From: Sphingomonas mollis
GTDB lineage: Bacteria > Pseudomonadota > Alphaproteobacteria > Sphingomonadales > Sphingomonadaceae
DNA length: 64,000 nucleotides
Direction: 5' to 3'
NCBI RefSeq assembly: GCF_016427505.1
Contig: NZ_JAELXS010000005.1
Location: 186,001 to 250,000, forward strand
Shown here: in pieces, positions 36,672-45,627 of the stretch
How the letters are laid out: the number at the start of each line of letters is the position of its first letter
Numbering within the stretch: the stretch's first letter is position 1
Translations under genes and position numbers: made by a program
The notes under the pieces: model-generated
The model's input: the letters and a program-made list of their open reading frames with translations, nothing else
What the model was told of the DNA's origin: nothing
Database searches by the model: none

Positions 36672-37805
36672 ATGCCTAGCATCAGCGATACCCTGTCCCG
36701 CCTGAACAAGATGTCCGCCATGTCGGGCCAGATGGGCGGCGCCATCGACAATGACCGGCTGACGCCACTGTCCATGACGGGCAGCAATCCCGGCGGGCTG
36801 AAGGCGTATTTTTACGCGCCCGACACGACCGCGACTGTCCCGCTGGTCGTCGTCCTGCACGGCTGCACCCAGACGGCGGCCGGGTACGACCACGGTTCCG
36901 GCTGGTCGGCGCTGGCCGAGCGGCATGGCTTTGCCGTGCTGCTGCCCGAGCAACAGCGCGCTAACAACCCGAACCTCTGCTTCAACTGGTTCGCCGCCGC
37001 CGACACCCGGCGTGACGACGGCGAAGTGCTGTCGATCCATCAGATGATCGCCACGATGATCGACCGCCACGGTGTCGATCCCGCCCGCGTGTATGTCACA
37101 GGCCTGTCGGCGGGTGGCGGCATGGCCTCCGCCATGCTGGCGACCTATCCGGAAGTGTTCGCCGGTGGCGCGATCATCGCCGGCCTGCCGCACGGCGCCG
37201 CCGGTTCGGTGGGGCAGGCGATGGAGCGGATGCGTGGTCAGGGACATGTCGGTGACGCCGCCTATGCCGATCTCGTCCGTGCCGCCTCCCCGCATGACGG
37301 CCCATGGCCGACCGTCTCGGTGTGGCAGGGCGGTGCCGATACGACGGTCAGCCCGGCCAATGCCGATGCGATCATCGGCCAGTGGCGCCTCCTCCACGGC
37401 GTCGGCCCGATCCCCGATCGCGAGGATGTCGTGGATGGTCATCCCCGCCGTCAGTGGCTCGATCGTCAGGGTCGCGCCGTGATCGAGGATCACCGCATCG
37501 CCGGCATGGGCCATGGCACGCCGCTCGATACCCGCGGCGACGCGGGCGTTGGCGTGGCGGGTGCCTATATGCTCGATGTCGGCACCTCCTCCACCCGCCA
37601 CATCGCGGCAAGCTGGGGCTTGCTGGACAGGGTCGCTGAGGCCGCACCGATGCCGGGCGCGGCGAAACCGGCGGCCCCGGCGACCCCGGCACCGACCATC
37701 TCACCCAACCTCCAACGGATGCCGGATACCCCGGTCACGCCTAAACCGGAGGGCGTGCAGGCGGTGATCGAGGCCGCGCTGCGCTCCGCCGGCCTGATGA
37801 AGTAA
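36672..37805 (+). CDS. PHB depolymerase-type esterase
   Basis: 377 aa from ATG 36672 with GGAG 6 nt upstream. Alpha/beta hydrolase of the extracellular PHA depolymerase type 1 group: VPLVVVLHGCTQTAAGYDHGSGW (oxyanion region), nucleophile Ser in VTGLSAGGGMASAMLATYPEVFAGGAIIAGLP, Asp in QGGADTTVSPANAD, and a late GMGHGTPLD His. No signal peptide is visible, so an intracellular or non-classically exported esterase. The C-terminus is a Pro/Ala-rich linker plus a short helix (GVQAVIEAALRSAGL). Confidence 0.9.
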   Translation: MPSISDTLSRLNKMSAMSGQMGGAIDNDRLTPLSMTGSNPGGLKAYFYAPDTTATVPLVVVLHGCTQTAAGYDHGSGWSALAERHGFAVLLPEQQRANNPNLCFNWFAAADTRRDDGEVLSIHQMIATMIDRHGVDPARVYVTGLSAGGGMASAMLATYPEVFAGGAIIAGLPHGAAGSVGQAMERMRGQGHVGDAAYADLVRAASPHDGPWPTVSVWQGGADTTVSPANADAIIGQWRLLHGVGPIPDREDVVDGHPRRQWLDRQGRAVIEDHRIAGMGHGTPLDTRGDAGVGVAGAYMLDVGTSSTRHIAASWGLLDRVAEAAPMPGAAKPAAPATPAPTISPNLQRMPDTPVTPKPEGVQAVIEAALRSAGLMK

Positions 37806-37808
37806 GGC

Positions 37809-39476
37809 TCAGGTCGACCGCGTCGCGTCGGTCATCGGTTCCGCCAGTTCGCGGGCACCGGCGGTGCGCAGGATCGGCAGCGATCCGGTCTGGCGTTCGA
37901 TCATGCGGTGGACCCGGGGGGCATCCGGCCCGGCGTGCAATGCCAGAATGATCGTGCTGTTCTCGACATCGGCGTGCGTGCGCCGCTGGTTGTGGCGGAT
38001 GTAATCGAGCCAGGTGGCGACATGATACCGCTCGATCCACAGGTCGGGCTCGCCGAGATCCCGCAGCAGCGTCCAGTGGCGGGCGCCGTCGCGGCGGCGG
38101 ATGCGGCCCCGCTCGTTCATCGCGCTCAGGAACCCGACGATATCGCCGGTGGCGATGCGGTATTCGATCGTCACCACGATCGGGCCGCTGCGCGATTCGA
38201 CCGGCACGGCGGTATCCGGTTCCGACCAGCGGTTCAACGGATCGAGATTCAGGTCGCCGATCTGCGGCAACGGCAGGATCAGGCCGACGAGTGCGCCGCC
38301 GGTCTGCACCAGCGCTGCCGCACCCAGCGCCACCGCGACGCCGTGATCCTCCGCCACGACGCCAAATATCCAGCTACCCCCGGCCATGCCGCCGAACGCC
38401 GCCATCTGGTACAGCGCCAGCGCCCGCGCCACGACCCAGCGCGGCGCGGCCATCTGCACCGTGACGTTGAAGGTCGACAGCGCCAGCACCCAGCCCGCGC
38501 CGGCCAGCATCAGCGCCGGCAAGGTCAGGACCAGCGTATGGCTGAACGCCGTGGTGGCGCCCCCGGCGGCCAGCGCGACCGAGGCGATGCGGACGATCCA
38601 TTCGATCGAGTAACGCCGCCGCAACTCGCCGCTCGACAAGGCACCGCCCACCGCGCCGACACCGAACGCGCCGAGCAACAGGCCATAGGTGAGCGGCCCG
38701 CCGGTAATCAGCGTCCGGGCCACGAGCGGCATCAGCGCCGGGATCGCACTGGCGGCGATGCCGAACAGCGACGCCCGCAACAACACGATGCGGATATTGG
38801 GTGACATCGCAACATAGCGGACACCCGCCGCCATCGCGACGCCCAGCTTTTCGCGGGGCAGCAGCCGGGGCGGCAGATCGGGCCGCCAGCGCGCCAGCAC
38901 CGCGATCAGCCCCAGATAACTGACCGCATTGACCGCAAAGGCCGCCGCCGCACCCGCCGCCGCGACGATGACGCCGCCGATCGCCGGCCCCAGACTGCGC
39001 GCGATGTTGAAACCCATGCTGTTGAGCGCGACCGCCCCCGGCAGCGAAGGGCGTGGCACCATATCGCCGACCGATGCCTGCCACGCCGGGCCGTTCACCG
39101 CCGTCCCGCACCCGATCAGGAAGGTGAAGACCAGCAGCAGGACGGGACTGAGCACACCCATCCAGCCGCAGATCGCCAGCGCCACCGACACCAGCAGCAT
39201 GAACCCCTGCGCCCCCAGCATCACGATCCGCCGGTCGAGATTGTCGGCGATCGCCCCGGCCCAAAGAGAAAAGAGCATGATCGGCAGTGTCGTCGACGCC
39301 TGCACCAGCGCCACGAGTTGCGGCGACGGCGCCAGCGAGGTCATCATCCACGACGCGCCCACCGACTGGATCAGCCCGCCGAAGTTGGACGCCATGCTGG
39401 CGATCCAGACGGCGCGAAAGATCGGCAGGGTCAGCGGCGAGGCGGGGGTCACGGATGGATGGGAAGAATCCGGCAT
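37809..39476 (-). CDS. MFS transporter with C-terminal soluble domain (MFS_3 type)
   Basis: 555 aa from ATG 39476 (MPDSSHPSVTPAS). About 11-12 hydrophobic helices, with loop AGAIADNLDRRIVMLG typical of MFS, resembling EntS-like exporters. After the last helix (about residue 405) a soluble part of about 150 residues follows: VVTIEYRIATGDIVGFLSAMNERGRIRRRDGARHWTLLRDLGEPDLWIERYHVATWLDYIRHNQRRTH, similar to antibiotic-biosynthesis-monooxygenase-like ferredoxin folds. Substrate unknown. Convergent with the esterase gene, stops 3 bp apart. Confidence 0.87.
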   Translation of the reverse strand: MPDSSHPSVTPASPLTLPIFRAVWIASMASNFGGLIQSVGASWMMTSLAPSPQLVALVQASTTLPIMLFSLWAGAIADNLDRRIVMLGAQGFMLLVSVALAICGWMGVLSPVLLLVFTFLIGCGTAVNGPAWQASVGDMVPRPSLPGAVALNSMGFNIARSLGPAIGGVIVAAAGAAAAFAVNAVSYLGLIAVLARWRPDLPPRLLPREKLGVAMAAGVRYVAMSPNIRIVLLRASLFGIAASAIPALMPLVARTLITGGPLTYGLLLGAFGVGAVGGALSSGELRRRYSIEWIVRIASVALAAGGATTAFSHTLVLTLPALMLAGAGWVLALSTFNVTVQMAAPRWVVARALALYQMAAFGGMAGGSWIFGVVAEDHGVAVALGAAALVQTGGALVGLILPLPQIGDLNLDPLNRWSEPDTAVPVESRSGPIVVTIEYRIATGDIVGFLSAMNERGRIRRRDGARHWTLLRDLGEPDLWIERYHVATWLDYIRHNQRRTHADVENSTIILALHAGPDAPRVHRMIERQTGSLPILRTAGARELAEPMTDATRST

Positions 39477-39531
39477 TGTCGTCCGATGCGGTATCGCAGG
39501 CCGGATGCCAAGCCGTCGAAAGCGCAAACCG

Positions 39532-40287
39532 TCAGCGGCGGGCCATCGCCTTCTTTAGCCGGGCATGCGCCGATCCCTTGATCTGGCAGACCCGCGCCGC
39601 GCCGACGCCCAGCACCTGGCCGATCTCTTCCAGATTGAGTTCCTCGACATAGTAAAGCTGGATCACCTGCGCCTCGCGTTCGGGCAGTGCGGTGATCGCA
39701 GCGATCAGCCGGTCGCGGGTCTGCCCGTCGGACAATTGCTCGAACGCGTCGGGCGTGTCGTCGGCGAACCATGGCAGGTCGTCGGCATACACCTCGTCGA
39801 TCGAATCGAAGCGGACCGCGTCGGCCGTCTGGTACTCGCTGCGCAAGCGATCGACCGTCACGCCCAGATGGGCGGCGACCGCCGCTTCCGCCGGTGATTT
39901 GCCGGTGGCATCGGTCAGCTGGCGGATCGCGTCGGCATGCTGGCGCCGCCGCCGCATCGCCCCGCGTGTCGTCGTCGCCTGACGCCGCAGTTCGTCGATC
40001 ATCGCGCCGCGCAGCCGCGTCGCCAGATATTGCCGGAACGTGACCTGACCGCGATCCTCGAACCCCGTCGCCGCCTCGACCAGCGCGACGAGGCCGACCT
40101 GCACCAGATCCTCGACCTCGACCAGCGTACTCATCGCGCCGTGGACGTGCCACGCGATGCGGCGGACGAGCGGCAGGTGCTGGCGGATCAGCGCCTCGCC
40201 GTCACCGCCCGGTCGCTGGCCAGGACGATAGGTGAGCGGCAGCGGCGTCGCCTGATCGAACGCCGTCGCCATCGGTTCGGCGCTCAT
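39532..40287 (-). CDS. fliA: Flagellar sigma factor FliA (sigma-28)
   Basis: 251 aa from ATG 40287, whose ATGA overlaps the flhA stop. Region 2: LIRQHLPLVRRIAWHVHG, LVEVEDLVQVGLVALVEAATGFEDRGQVTFRQYLATRLRGAMIDELRR; region 3 with SPAEAAVAAHLGVTVDRL; region 4 with LPEREAQVIQLYYVEELNLEEIGQVLGVGAARVCQIKGSAHARLKKAM. It directs RNA polymerase to late flagellar promoters, one candidate being that of flgM at 43904. Last gene of transglycosylase-flhA-fliA. Confidence 0.95.
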   Translation of the reverse strand: MSAEPMATAFDQATPLPLTYRPGQRPGGDGEALIRQHLPLVRRIAWHVHGAMSTLVEVEDLVQVGLVALVEAATGFEDRGQVTFRQYLATRLRGAMIDELRRQATTTRGAMRRRRQHADAIRQLTDATGKSPAEAAVAAHLGVTVDRLRSEYQTADAVRFDSIDEVYADDLPWFADDTPDAFEQLSDGQTRDRLIAAITALPEREAQVIQLYYVEELNLEEIGQVLGVGAARVCQIKGSAHARLKKAMARR

Positions 40288-42359
40288 GCTGCCAGCGCCT
40301 GTACCGGCTGGTGCGCACCGATGACCGCGACGACCTCGACCGCCTTGTCCTCCGGCACCTCGAAGAACGACAGCACCGGCGTATCGGGCAGGCAGGTCCT
40401 GACCAGCTTGCGCACGGCGATGCGGATCGACGGCTGCACGACGAGCGCGAAGGGCTTGCCCTCGGCGATCAGCGGTTGGGCGGCGTTCTGCAGCGCATCG
40501 ACGATGCGGCGGCCCAGATCGGGTTCGATGACATGGCGGCGCGACGTATCGGCGCGCATCGCCTGTCCCAGCAATGCTTCCAATTGTCCCTCCAGCGTCA
40601 TGACGCGCAACGGTTCGCGCACACCGCACAGTTTCTGGATGACGAGCGGCCCGATGGTCGGCCGGATCGCCTCCATCAGGTCTTCAGGGTCCTGCGTCCG
40701 CTGCGCGGCGACCGCGATAGCGCTGGCGAGGCGGCGGAATTCCTTCAGCGACACCTGCTCCGCCAGCAGCCCCTTCAGCACCTGCGTCAGCGCGGTGAGC
40801 GGCAACGGTTGCGGGCAGAGCGAGGCGACGAGCTGCCCGGCGCGATCCTTCAACCCGTCGAGCAGCGACTGCACCTCGTCGGGGCCGAGCAGGTCGGCGG
40901 CGTTGACGCCCAGCGCGTGGTTCAGGTGCGTCGCCATCACCGTGCCGGGATCGACGACCAGATAGCCCGCGCCGGTCGCCGCATCGGCATCGCCGGATGC
41001 GATCCAGATGGCTTCCAGCCCGAAGGTCGGGTCCTTGGTCTGCTTGCCGCGCAATGCGCCGAAGGCCTGGCCCGTATCGAGCGCCAGCATCTCGTCCGGC
41101 GATACCTGATCCTCGCCGACGCAGACGCCGTTGACCATGATGCGATAGGTGTAGGGGGCGAGATTGATGTCGTCGCGCACCCGGCATTGCGGCACGACGA
41201 AGCCCAGTTCCTTCGACAATTGCCGACGCACACCGGTGATCCGGCCCATCAGCGGCGCGCCGCGCCGTTCATCGACCAGCGGCACAAGGCCATAGCCGAT
41301 GTCGAGATTGACCTGCATGCCCTCGGTCACTTCCTCCCAGCCGATCCGCGACGGATCGACCGGTTCGGCGACAGCGGGCGCCGCGACGATCATCGGGCGG
41401 CGTTCGATCTGGCGCAGCTTCCATGCGGCGAAACCGGCGATGGCGGCGGCGGTGAGGATGACGAGATGCGGCATACCCGGCAGGAGGCCAAGCAGCGCGA
41501 GGATGCCGGCGACCGGCGTCCAGGTGCGTGGGGAACCGAACTGGCCGCCGATCTGGCCGGCGAGGTCCTTGTCCGACGACACGCGGGTCACGATCGCGGC
41601 GGCGGCGATCGACAGCATCAGGCTGGGCAACTGCGCCACCAGTGCGTCGCCGATCGCCAGCAGGATATAGGATTTTGCCGCCGCGGCGATCGTCATGCCG
41701 TGGCTGACCGGCCCCAATATAAGCCCACCGATGACGTTGGCGGCCAGGATCAGCATGGCGGCGACCGCGTCGCCCTTCACGAACTTGGACGAACCGTCCA
41801 TCGATCCGTAGAAATCGGCCTCGGTCGATACCTCGACCCGGCGCGCCTTGGCTTCGTCGGGGGTGATGAGGCCGGCGTTCAGATCGGCATCGATCGCCAT
41901 CTGCTTGCCGGGCAGCGCGTCGAGGGTGAAACGGGCGGACACTTCCGACACGCGGCCGGCGCCCTTGGTCACGACGATCAGGTTGATGATCATCAGGATC
42001 GCGAAGACGAAGATGCCGACGACGTAATCGCCACCGATCAGGAAGGTGCCGAACGCCTCGATGACGTGGCCGGCCGCGCTCTCGCCCTCATGCCCGTGCA
42101 CCAGCACGATGCGGGTGGAGGCGACGTTCAGGCCGAGGCGGAACAGCGTCGCGAACAGCAGGACTGTGGGGAAGGACGAGAAATCGAGCGGCTTCTGCGC
42201 ATTGAGCGCGACCATCAGGACCGCAAGACTGATCGCGATGTTGGCGACGAAGAAGATGTCGAGCAGCACGGCCGGGATCGGCACGACCATGACGACGACC
42301 AGCAACAGGATCGCCAGCGGCAGGGCCGCACCGCGTGCCTGACCCAGGATCTTGCCCAT
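40284..42359 (-). CDS. flhA: Flagellar export gate protein FlhA
   Basis: 691 aa from ATG 42359 (MGKILGQARGAALPLAIL), with GGTGG before it; a GTG at 42368 is possible. Eight hydrophobic helices fill the first 330 residues, including the FHIPEP region written here as LNVASTRIVLVHGHEG and VVTKGAGRVSEVSARFTLDALPGKQMAIDADLNAG. The cytoplasmic half forms the nonameric docking ring for export substrates. No flhB, flhF or flhG in the window. Confidence 0.97.
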   Translation of the reverse strand: MGKILGQARGAALPLAILLLVVVMVVPIPAVLLDIFFVANIAISLAVLMVALNAQKPLDFSSFPTVLLFATLFRLGLNVASTRIVLVHGHEGESAAGHVIEAFGTFLIGGDYVVGIFVFAILMIINLIVVTKGAGRVSEVSARFTLDALPGKQMAIDADLNAGLITPDEAKARRVEVSTEADFYGSMDGSSKFVKGDAVAAMLILAANVIGGLILGPVSHGMTIAAAAKSYILLAIGDALVAQLPSLMLSIAAAAIVTRVSSDKDLAGQIGGQFGSPRTWTPVAGILALLGLLPGMPHLVILTAAAIAGFAAWKLRQIERRPMIVAAPAVAEPVDPSRIGWEEVTEGMQVNLDIGYGLVPLVDERRGAPLMGRITGVRRQLSKELGFVVPQCRVRDDINLAPYTYRIMVNGVCVGEDQVSPDEMLALDTGQAFGALRGKQTKDPTFGLEAIWIASGDADAATGAGYLVVDPGTVMATHLNHALGVNAADLLGPDEVQSLLDGLKDRAGQLVASLCPQPLPLTALTQVLKGLLAEQVSLKEFRRLASAIAVAAQRTQDPEDLMEAIRPTIGPLVIQKLCGVREPLRVMTLEGQLEALLGQAMRADTSRRHVIEPDLGRRIVDALQNAAQPLIAEGKPFALVVQPSIRIAVRKLVRTCLPDTPVLSFFEVPEDKAVEVVAVIGAHQPVQALAA

Positions 42360-42360
42360 C

Positions 42361-43203
42361 TCAGCCACCCATCCGTGCGAGCATCAGGTACGCGAGCCGC
42401 GCGGTTTCAGGCGTCGGGCGCAGGACGCTCGCCTTTTCCGTCCCCAGCCGGCCGAGCGTCGAATTGGCCCAGGCGATCGCATCGGTGGCGCTCTGGTTGT
42501 TGCCGGTGATGACGGTAGTGTCGCCATCCAGCGCCAGCGCCTGTGCGGCGAACGACAGGTTCGCTGCCCGCGTCTCGGTCACGCTGTCGGCACCCTGCCC
42601 CAGCTTGGCGGCAAAGCGTTGATAGATCGCCGACAGCGACCGGGGCGATCCGTCGGCGTTGTTGAAGACGCCGGGATTGGCGCGTGCGGCACCGGGAAAC
42701 AGCGCCGCACCGCTGGCGTCCGGGTTCGACTGCATCGCCGACAGGAATTTGGTGGCACCGCCCAGACCGAGAAAATGCGCCATATAGAGGTCGGTGCCGG
42801 TGGCATCGCGGCCTAGCCTGCCTTCCAATGCATCCTTGTTGTCGGAGGCGTGTTCGGCGGCCATCAGGCTGGCGGCGGCGGGATCGTCGCGCAGCGACAG
42901 GATCGCCTGGCGCGTGCCGGCATCGGCGACGGTGTAGCGGCCCGACCCGGTCTGGCCGATCGCATCGGCGGCCCAGCCGAGGCCGTGTTCGGCGCCGTGC
43001 TTCTTGACGACCGCCAGCCAGCTCGATTCGATGAATTGATAGAGGCCCGAGGCGGAGGACGAGCCGGCATGGGCGGCGGCGTTCAGCCCGCTTTCGACCT
43101 TGGCCTGCCCCATCAGATAGTCGAAGTCGACGCCCGTCCGGCTGGACGCATAGGCGATCGCGGACTGGACGCGGCGGGTGGCTGATGGATTGACTGCGGT
43201 CAC
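42361..43203 (-). CDS. Lytic transglycosylase linked to flagellar assembly
   Basis: 280 aa from a GTG at 43203. SLT-type domain: SSRTGVDFDYLMGQAKVESGLNAAAHAGSSSASGLYQFIESSWLAVV with catalytic Glu in VESGLN, then YMAHFLGLGGATKFLSAM. No classical signal peptide, as with export-linked muramidases. It probably opens peptidoglycan for the rod; the FlgJ of this strain has only the rod-binding part. Led by a sigma-54 promoter 36 bp upstream and followed directly by flhA. Confidence 0.9.
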   Translation of the reverse strand: MTAVNPSATRRVQSAIAYASSRTGVDFDYLMGQAKVESGLNAAAHAGSSSASGLYQFIESSWLAVVKKHGAEHGLGWAADAIGQTGSGRYTVADAGTRQAILSLRDDPAAASLMAAEHASDNKDALEGRLGRDATGTDLYMAHFLGLGGATKFLSAMQSNPDASGAALFPGAARANPGVFNNADGSPRSLSAIYQRFAAKLGQGADSVTETRAANLSFAAQALALDGDTTVITGNNQSATDAIAWANSTLGRLGTEKASVLRPTPETARLAYLMLARMGG

Positions 43204-43238
43204 GTTTGCTGGATCACCCCTGTTCTAAGGGATCATCA

Positions 43239-43253
43239 GCAAGGGCCGTGCCA
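43239..43253 (-). promoter_or_regulatory. Sigma-54 promoter of transglycosylase-flhA-fliA
   Basis: Minus strand TGGCACG-GCCC-TTGC is a perfect RpoN -24/-12 match with the next base T. Start of transcription would be near 43227, leaving a 24-nt leader before the GTG at 43203. Confidence 0.85.
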
Positions 43254-43269
43254 GTTCAATCGAAACCCG

Positions 43270-43590
43270 TCAGGCAAAGGCCCCGCGCAGCATGGGCCGG
43301 TGGGCGGCAAAGGCATCGCCGGTCAGGGTTTGCAGGCGGCGGCGGGTATTTGCCGCCATCAGGTTGACGTAGATCCGGCAGGTCTCGTTCAGACGGCTCG
43401 CCTCATCGGCCAGCTCGCGCACGTCGGGGCCGGCCGGGCCGGTGCCGGCGGCGGCGATCGCGTCGATCCCCGACAGCTTGTCCGCCGTCGCGCGTTCCAG
43501 CGCGCGGACGTCGTTCGCCTTCAACGCGGCGATTTCCGCATGGAGCGCGTCGATCACCGATACCAGGGCATCACGCCTTGTCATTGGCAT
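43270..43590 (-). CDS. flgN: FlgN-like flagellar export chaperone
   Basis: 106 aa. Helical, Ala-rich protein (LVSVIDALHAEIAALKANDVRALERATADKLSGIDAIAA ... RLNETCRIYVNLMAANTRRRLQTL), with the length and heptads of FlgN, the chaperone that brings FlgK and FlgL to the export gate. Overlaps the flgM 3' end by 20 bp, the usual flgM-flgN order. Sequence similarity is weak, so the call leans on position. Confidence 0.75.
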   Translation of the reverse strand: MPMTRRDALVSVIDALHAEIAALKANDVRALERATADKLSGIDAIAAAGTGPAGPDVRELADEASRLNETCRIYVNLMAANTRRRLQTLTGDAFAAHRPMLRGAFA

Positions 43591-43870
43591 TCCAGTCCAG
43601 TTTCAGGGCGATCAACCGATCCGCGATCGTGGAGGGAACGAGCGGGAACGTACCCTTGGCGATCGCCGCCTTGATCGCGGCGACGCGTTCCACATCCACC
43701 GGTGGCGACGAGGCCAGCGCCTTGGCCAGCGCGGGCGAGCGGGCGGCGGCCACATCGGTGGCCGACGCGGCAAGGCGCGGTTCCGTCGCCGCGGCGCGCA
43801 CCTGCGCCATCGTCGTCGACGGTATGGCGCGTGTCGCGCTTCCCGTAGTTGTCCTGCCTATCGCGTCCAT
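43571..43870 (-). CDS. flgM: Anti-sigma-28 factor FlgM
   Basis: 99 aa. The disordered N-terminal half (Ala/Thr/Ser-rich) and the conserved C-terminal ERVAAIKAAIAKGTFPLVPSTIADRLIALKL fit FlgM, which binds FliA until exported through the finished hook. A sigma-28 type promoter lies 34 bp upstream, giving FliA-FlgM feedback. Followed by overlapping flgN. Confidence 0.88.
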   Translation of the reverse strand: MDAIGRTTTGSATRAIPSTTMAQVRAAATEPRLAASATDVAAARSPALAKALASSPPVDVERVAAIKAAIAKGTFPLVPSTIADRLIALKLDWNANDKA

Positions 43871-43903
43871 TACGCCCGTACCTTCCGGTTCCTGACAGCG
43901 GAG

Positions 43904-43930
43904 GAAACGGCCGGATGCGCGATGGCTTTA
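43904..43930 (-). promoter_or_regulatory. Sigma-28 (FliA) promoter of flgM
   Basis: Minus strand TAAAGCCA-N11-GCCGTTTC against consensus TAAAGTTT-N11-GCCGATAA: TAAAG and GCCG are exact and spacing is exact. Ends 33 bp before the flgM ATG. Confidence 0.65.
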
Positions 43931-43951
43931 GCATTTTGTTGAGAGAATGAT

Positions 43952-44461
43952 TCATTGCCAGCCGGGCAGGGTCGCGCGGCCGGCGGCGACGGCCACCGCC
44001 TGCACCGGCGCGGTGGCGCCATCGACCCGCACGCCGAAGCGGGCGCCGGGGGCGGCATCGGCGATCGCCACGCCGTCGCGGCTGATCGCGAAGCCGTTCG
44101 ACCCCGCCTCGATCGTCACCGCATCGCCGCGACGGATCACCGGTTCCGCCTTGGCGACCGGGACCGGCCGCGGCGTGGCGGGCGCCGCGCCGGCGGCGAC
44201 AGCGGGCGCGCGGCGGACGGGAACGAACAGCCGCCAGTCGGGGCCGGAACAGGCGACGACGACCGCATCATGCGCCTCGCTGCGCCATGACAACGCCACC
44301 GTCGGGCAGGTGCGCAGCCGCAGGCGGGCATCGATGCCGGCCTGCGCCCCGCCTTCCTCTCCCGTCGCATGACCGGCAAAGGCAGCGACGGCACGGTCGA
44401 GCGCGGCGATATCCTGGAAACCGGCGGTCGCGGCGGCGGCGAGAAGGAATAGCGGGATCAT
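43952..44461 (-). CDS. flgA: Flagellar P-ring assembly protein FlgA
   Basis: 169 aa, short signal peptide (MIPLFLLAAAATAG). C-terminal SAF-like part PVIRRGDAVTIEAGSNGFAISRDGVAIADAAPGARFGVRV is the conserved FlgA core; the end VQAVAVAAGRATLPG matches the family. Acts as periplasmic chaperone for FlgI. ATG overlaps the motB-like stop (ATGA). Confidence 0.88.
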   Translation of the reverse strand: MIPLFLLAAAATAGFQDIAALDRAVAAFAGHATGEEGGAQAGIDARLRLRTCPTVALSWRSEAHDAVVVACSGPDWRLFVPVRRAPAVAAGAAPATPRPVPVAKAEPVIRRGDAVTIEAGSNGFAISRDGVAIADAAPGARFGVRVDGATAPVQAVAVAAGRATLPGWQ

Positions 44462-44958
44462 GGTCGGGTCCTTGGCGGCTCACCGGCAAAGGCGAGCGTG
44501 ACGGTGACGGCCGGCGGGCCGGCGGTGGTGGCGATCAGCACGCGGGCGGGTGCGATCGGCGCGATGACGGCGGCGACGGCGCGGGCGCGATCGGTGGCGA
44601 GGAGGGTGGCCGAACCGGTGACGGGATCGACATCACCCGCCTGCCCCGCCGCGCCGGTGACGGTCAGCGTGACGCGGGGATCGGCCAGTTGCGTACGTGC
44701 CCAGCCGGCGAGCGTAGCCGGATCGTGCGGCAGGGCGGCCGATCGTGGCGCGAACCCGTCGATCCGCGTCGCGGCGACCGCCATCGGCGCATCGACCACC
44801 GGACCGGCGAAACCGGTACGCAGCGACCGGGCGAGCGAGGCGGGCTCGATCCGGCTCGACTGGAGCAGGACGAAGAACCCGACCAACAACAGCGCCAGAT
44901 CGGCCAGCGTCACCAGCCACAGCGGCCGTGCCGGTGGTGCGTCGGGCCATTCGGTCAT
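44458..44958 (-). CDS. MotB-like flagellar stator protein without clear peptidoglycan motif
   Basis: 166 aa, about half the length of normal MotB. WLVTLADLALLLVGFFVLLQSS (14-35) is a MotB transmembrane helix with the proton-carrying Asp at D20. The rest has an OmpA-like outline (AWARTQLADPRVTLTV, LLATDRARAVAAVIAPI, VTVTLAF) but no GHTD-type peptidoglycan-binding motif. Overlaps the motA-like gene upstream and flgA downstream by 4 nt each. A full motB exists at 55579, so this is a second, divergent stator half or an accessory part of basal-body assembly. Confidence 0.75.
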   Translation of the reverse strand: MTEWPDAPPARPLWLVTLADLALLLVGFFVLLQSSRIEPASLARSLRTGFAGPVVDAPMAVAATRIDGFAPRSAALPHDPATLAGWARTQLADPRVTLTVTGAAGQAGDVDPVTGSATLLATDRARAVAAVIAPIAPARVLIATTAGPPAVTVTLAFAGEPPRTRP

Positions 44959-45614
44959 GCGACGCTCTGCAACGGATGGCCATGCGGCAGGCGTGGGGTC
45001 TCGCGTTCGGCGAGCGCGACCAGCGGTGCGTCGAGCCGCACCCGCTCCAGCGCCTCCGCCCGACCGGCGGCGCGCAGGCGGGCGGCGATGGGGGCGAGGA
45101 TGAAATTCGCCAGCAACGCACCGTAGAGCGTCGCCAGCAGGGCGACCGCCATACCGGCGCCGATCGCGGCGGTGTTCTCCATATCGGCGAACATGCGGGC
45201 GAGGCCGATCAGCGTGCCGACCATGCCCATCGCGGGTGCGGCCTCGGCGGCGGCGGCCCACATCTCGGCGACGGCGATGTGGCGTTCGATGCGGTTGCCA
45301 CGGCTGGCGCGAATGATCGCCTCCACCTCGACCGCCGTCGACCCATCGACGATCGCGACAACCGCCAGCGCGATGTCGGGATCGGTGATGACGGTGCGGT
45401 CGAGCGCATGCACGCCGTGCCGTTGCGCGATGCGCGACAAGGCAGCGACCTGACGCAACAGCGGTTCGGCCGAAAAGCGGCGACGGCGCAGCACGACCAG
45501 CGCGCATATCCCGCGCACCACATCGCGAAGGGGCGTGCGGAGGATGGTGGCGATCAGCGTCCCGCCGACGACGACGGCGAGCGCGACCGGATCGTAGAGT
45601 GTGGCGACCTGCAT
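44955..45614 (-). CDS. MotA/TolQ/ExbB-type proton channel protein (second MotA-like)
   Basis: 219 aa. Helices at LYDPVALAVVVGGTLIATIL and GMVGTLIGLARMFADMENTAAIGAGMAVALLATLYGALLANFILAPIAARL, the MotA/PomA core; the cytoplasmic loop carries RRRRFSAEPLLRQVAALSRIAQRHG. Pairs with the overlapping MotB-like gene. No Shine-Dalgarno sequence precedes the ATG at 45614; the sigma-54 site upstream predicts a start of transcription only about 2 nt before it. Confidence 0.85.
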   Translation of the reverse strand: MQVATLYDPVALAVVVGGTLIATILRTPLRDVVRGICALVVLRRRRFSAEPLLRQVAALSRIAQRHGVHALDRTVITDPDIALAVVAIVDGSTAVEVEAIIRASRGNRIERHIAVAEMWAAAAEAAPAMGMVGTLIGLARMFADMENTAAIGAGMAVALLATLYGALLANFILAPIAARLRAAGRAEALERVRLDAPLVALAERETPRLPHGHPLQSVA

Positions 45615-45627
45615 ACCGCCATTGCAT

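Noticed and set aside
40311..42509. 732-codon open frame on the plus strand
   Set aside because: Antisense shadow of flhA.
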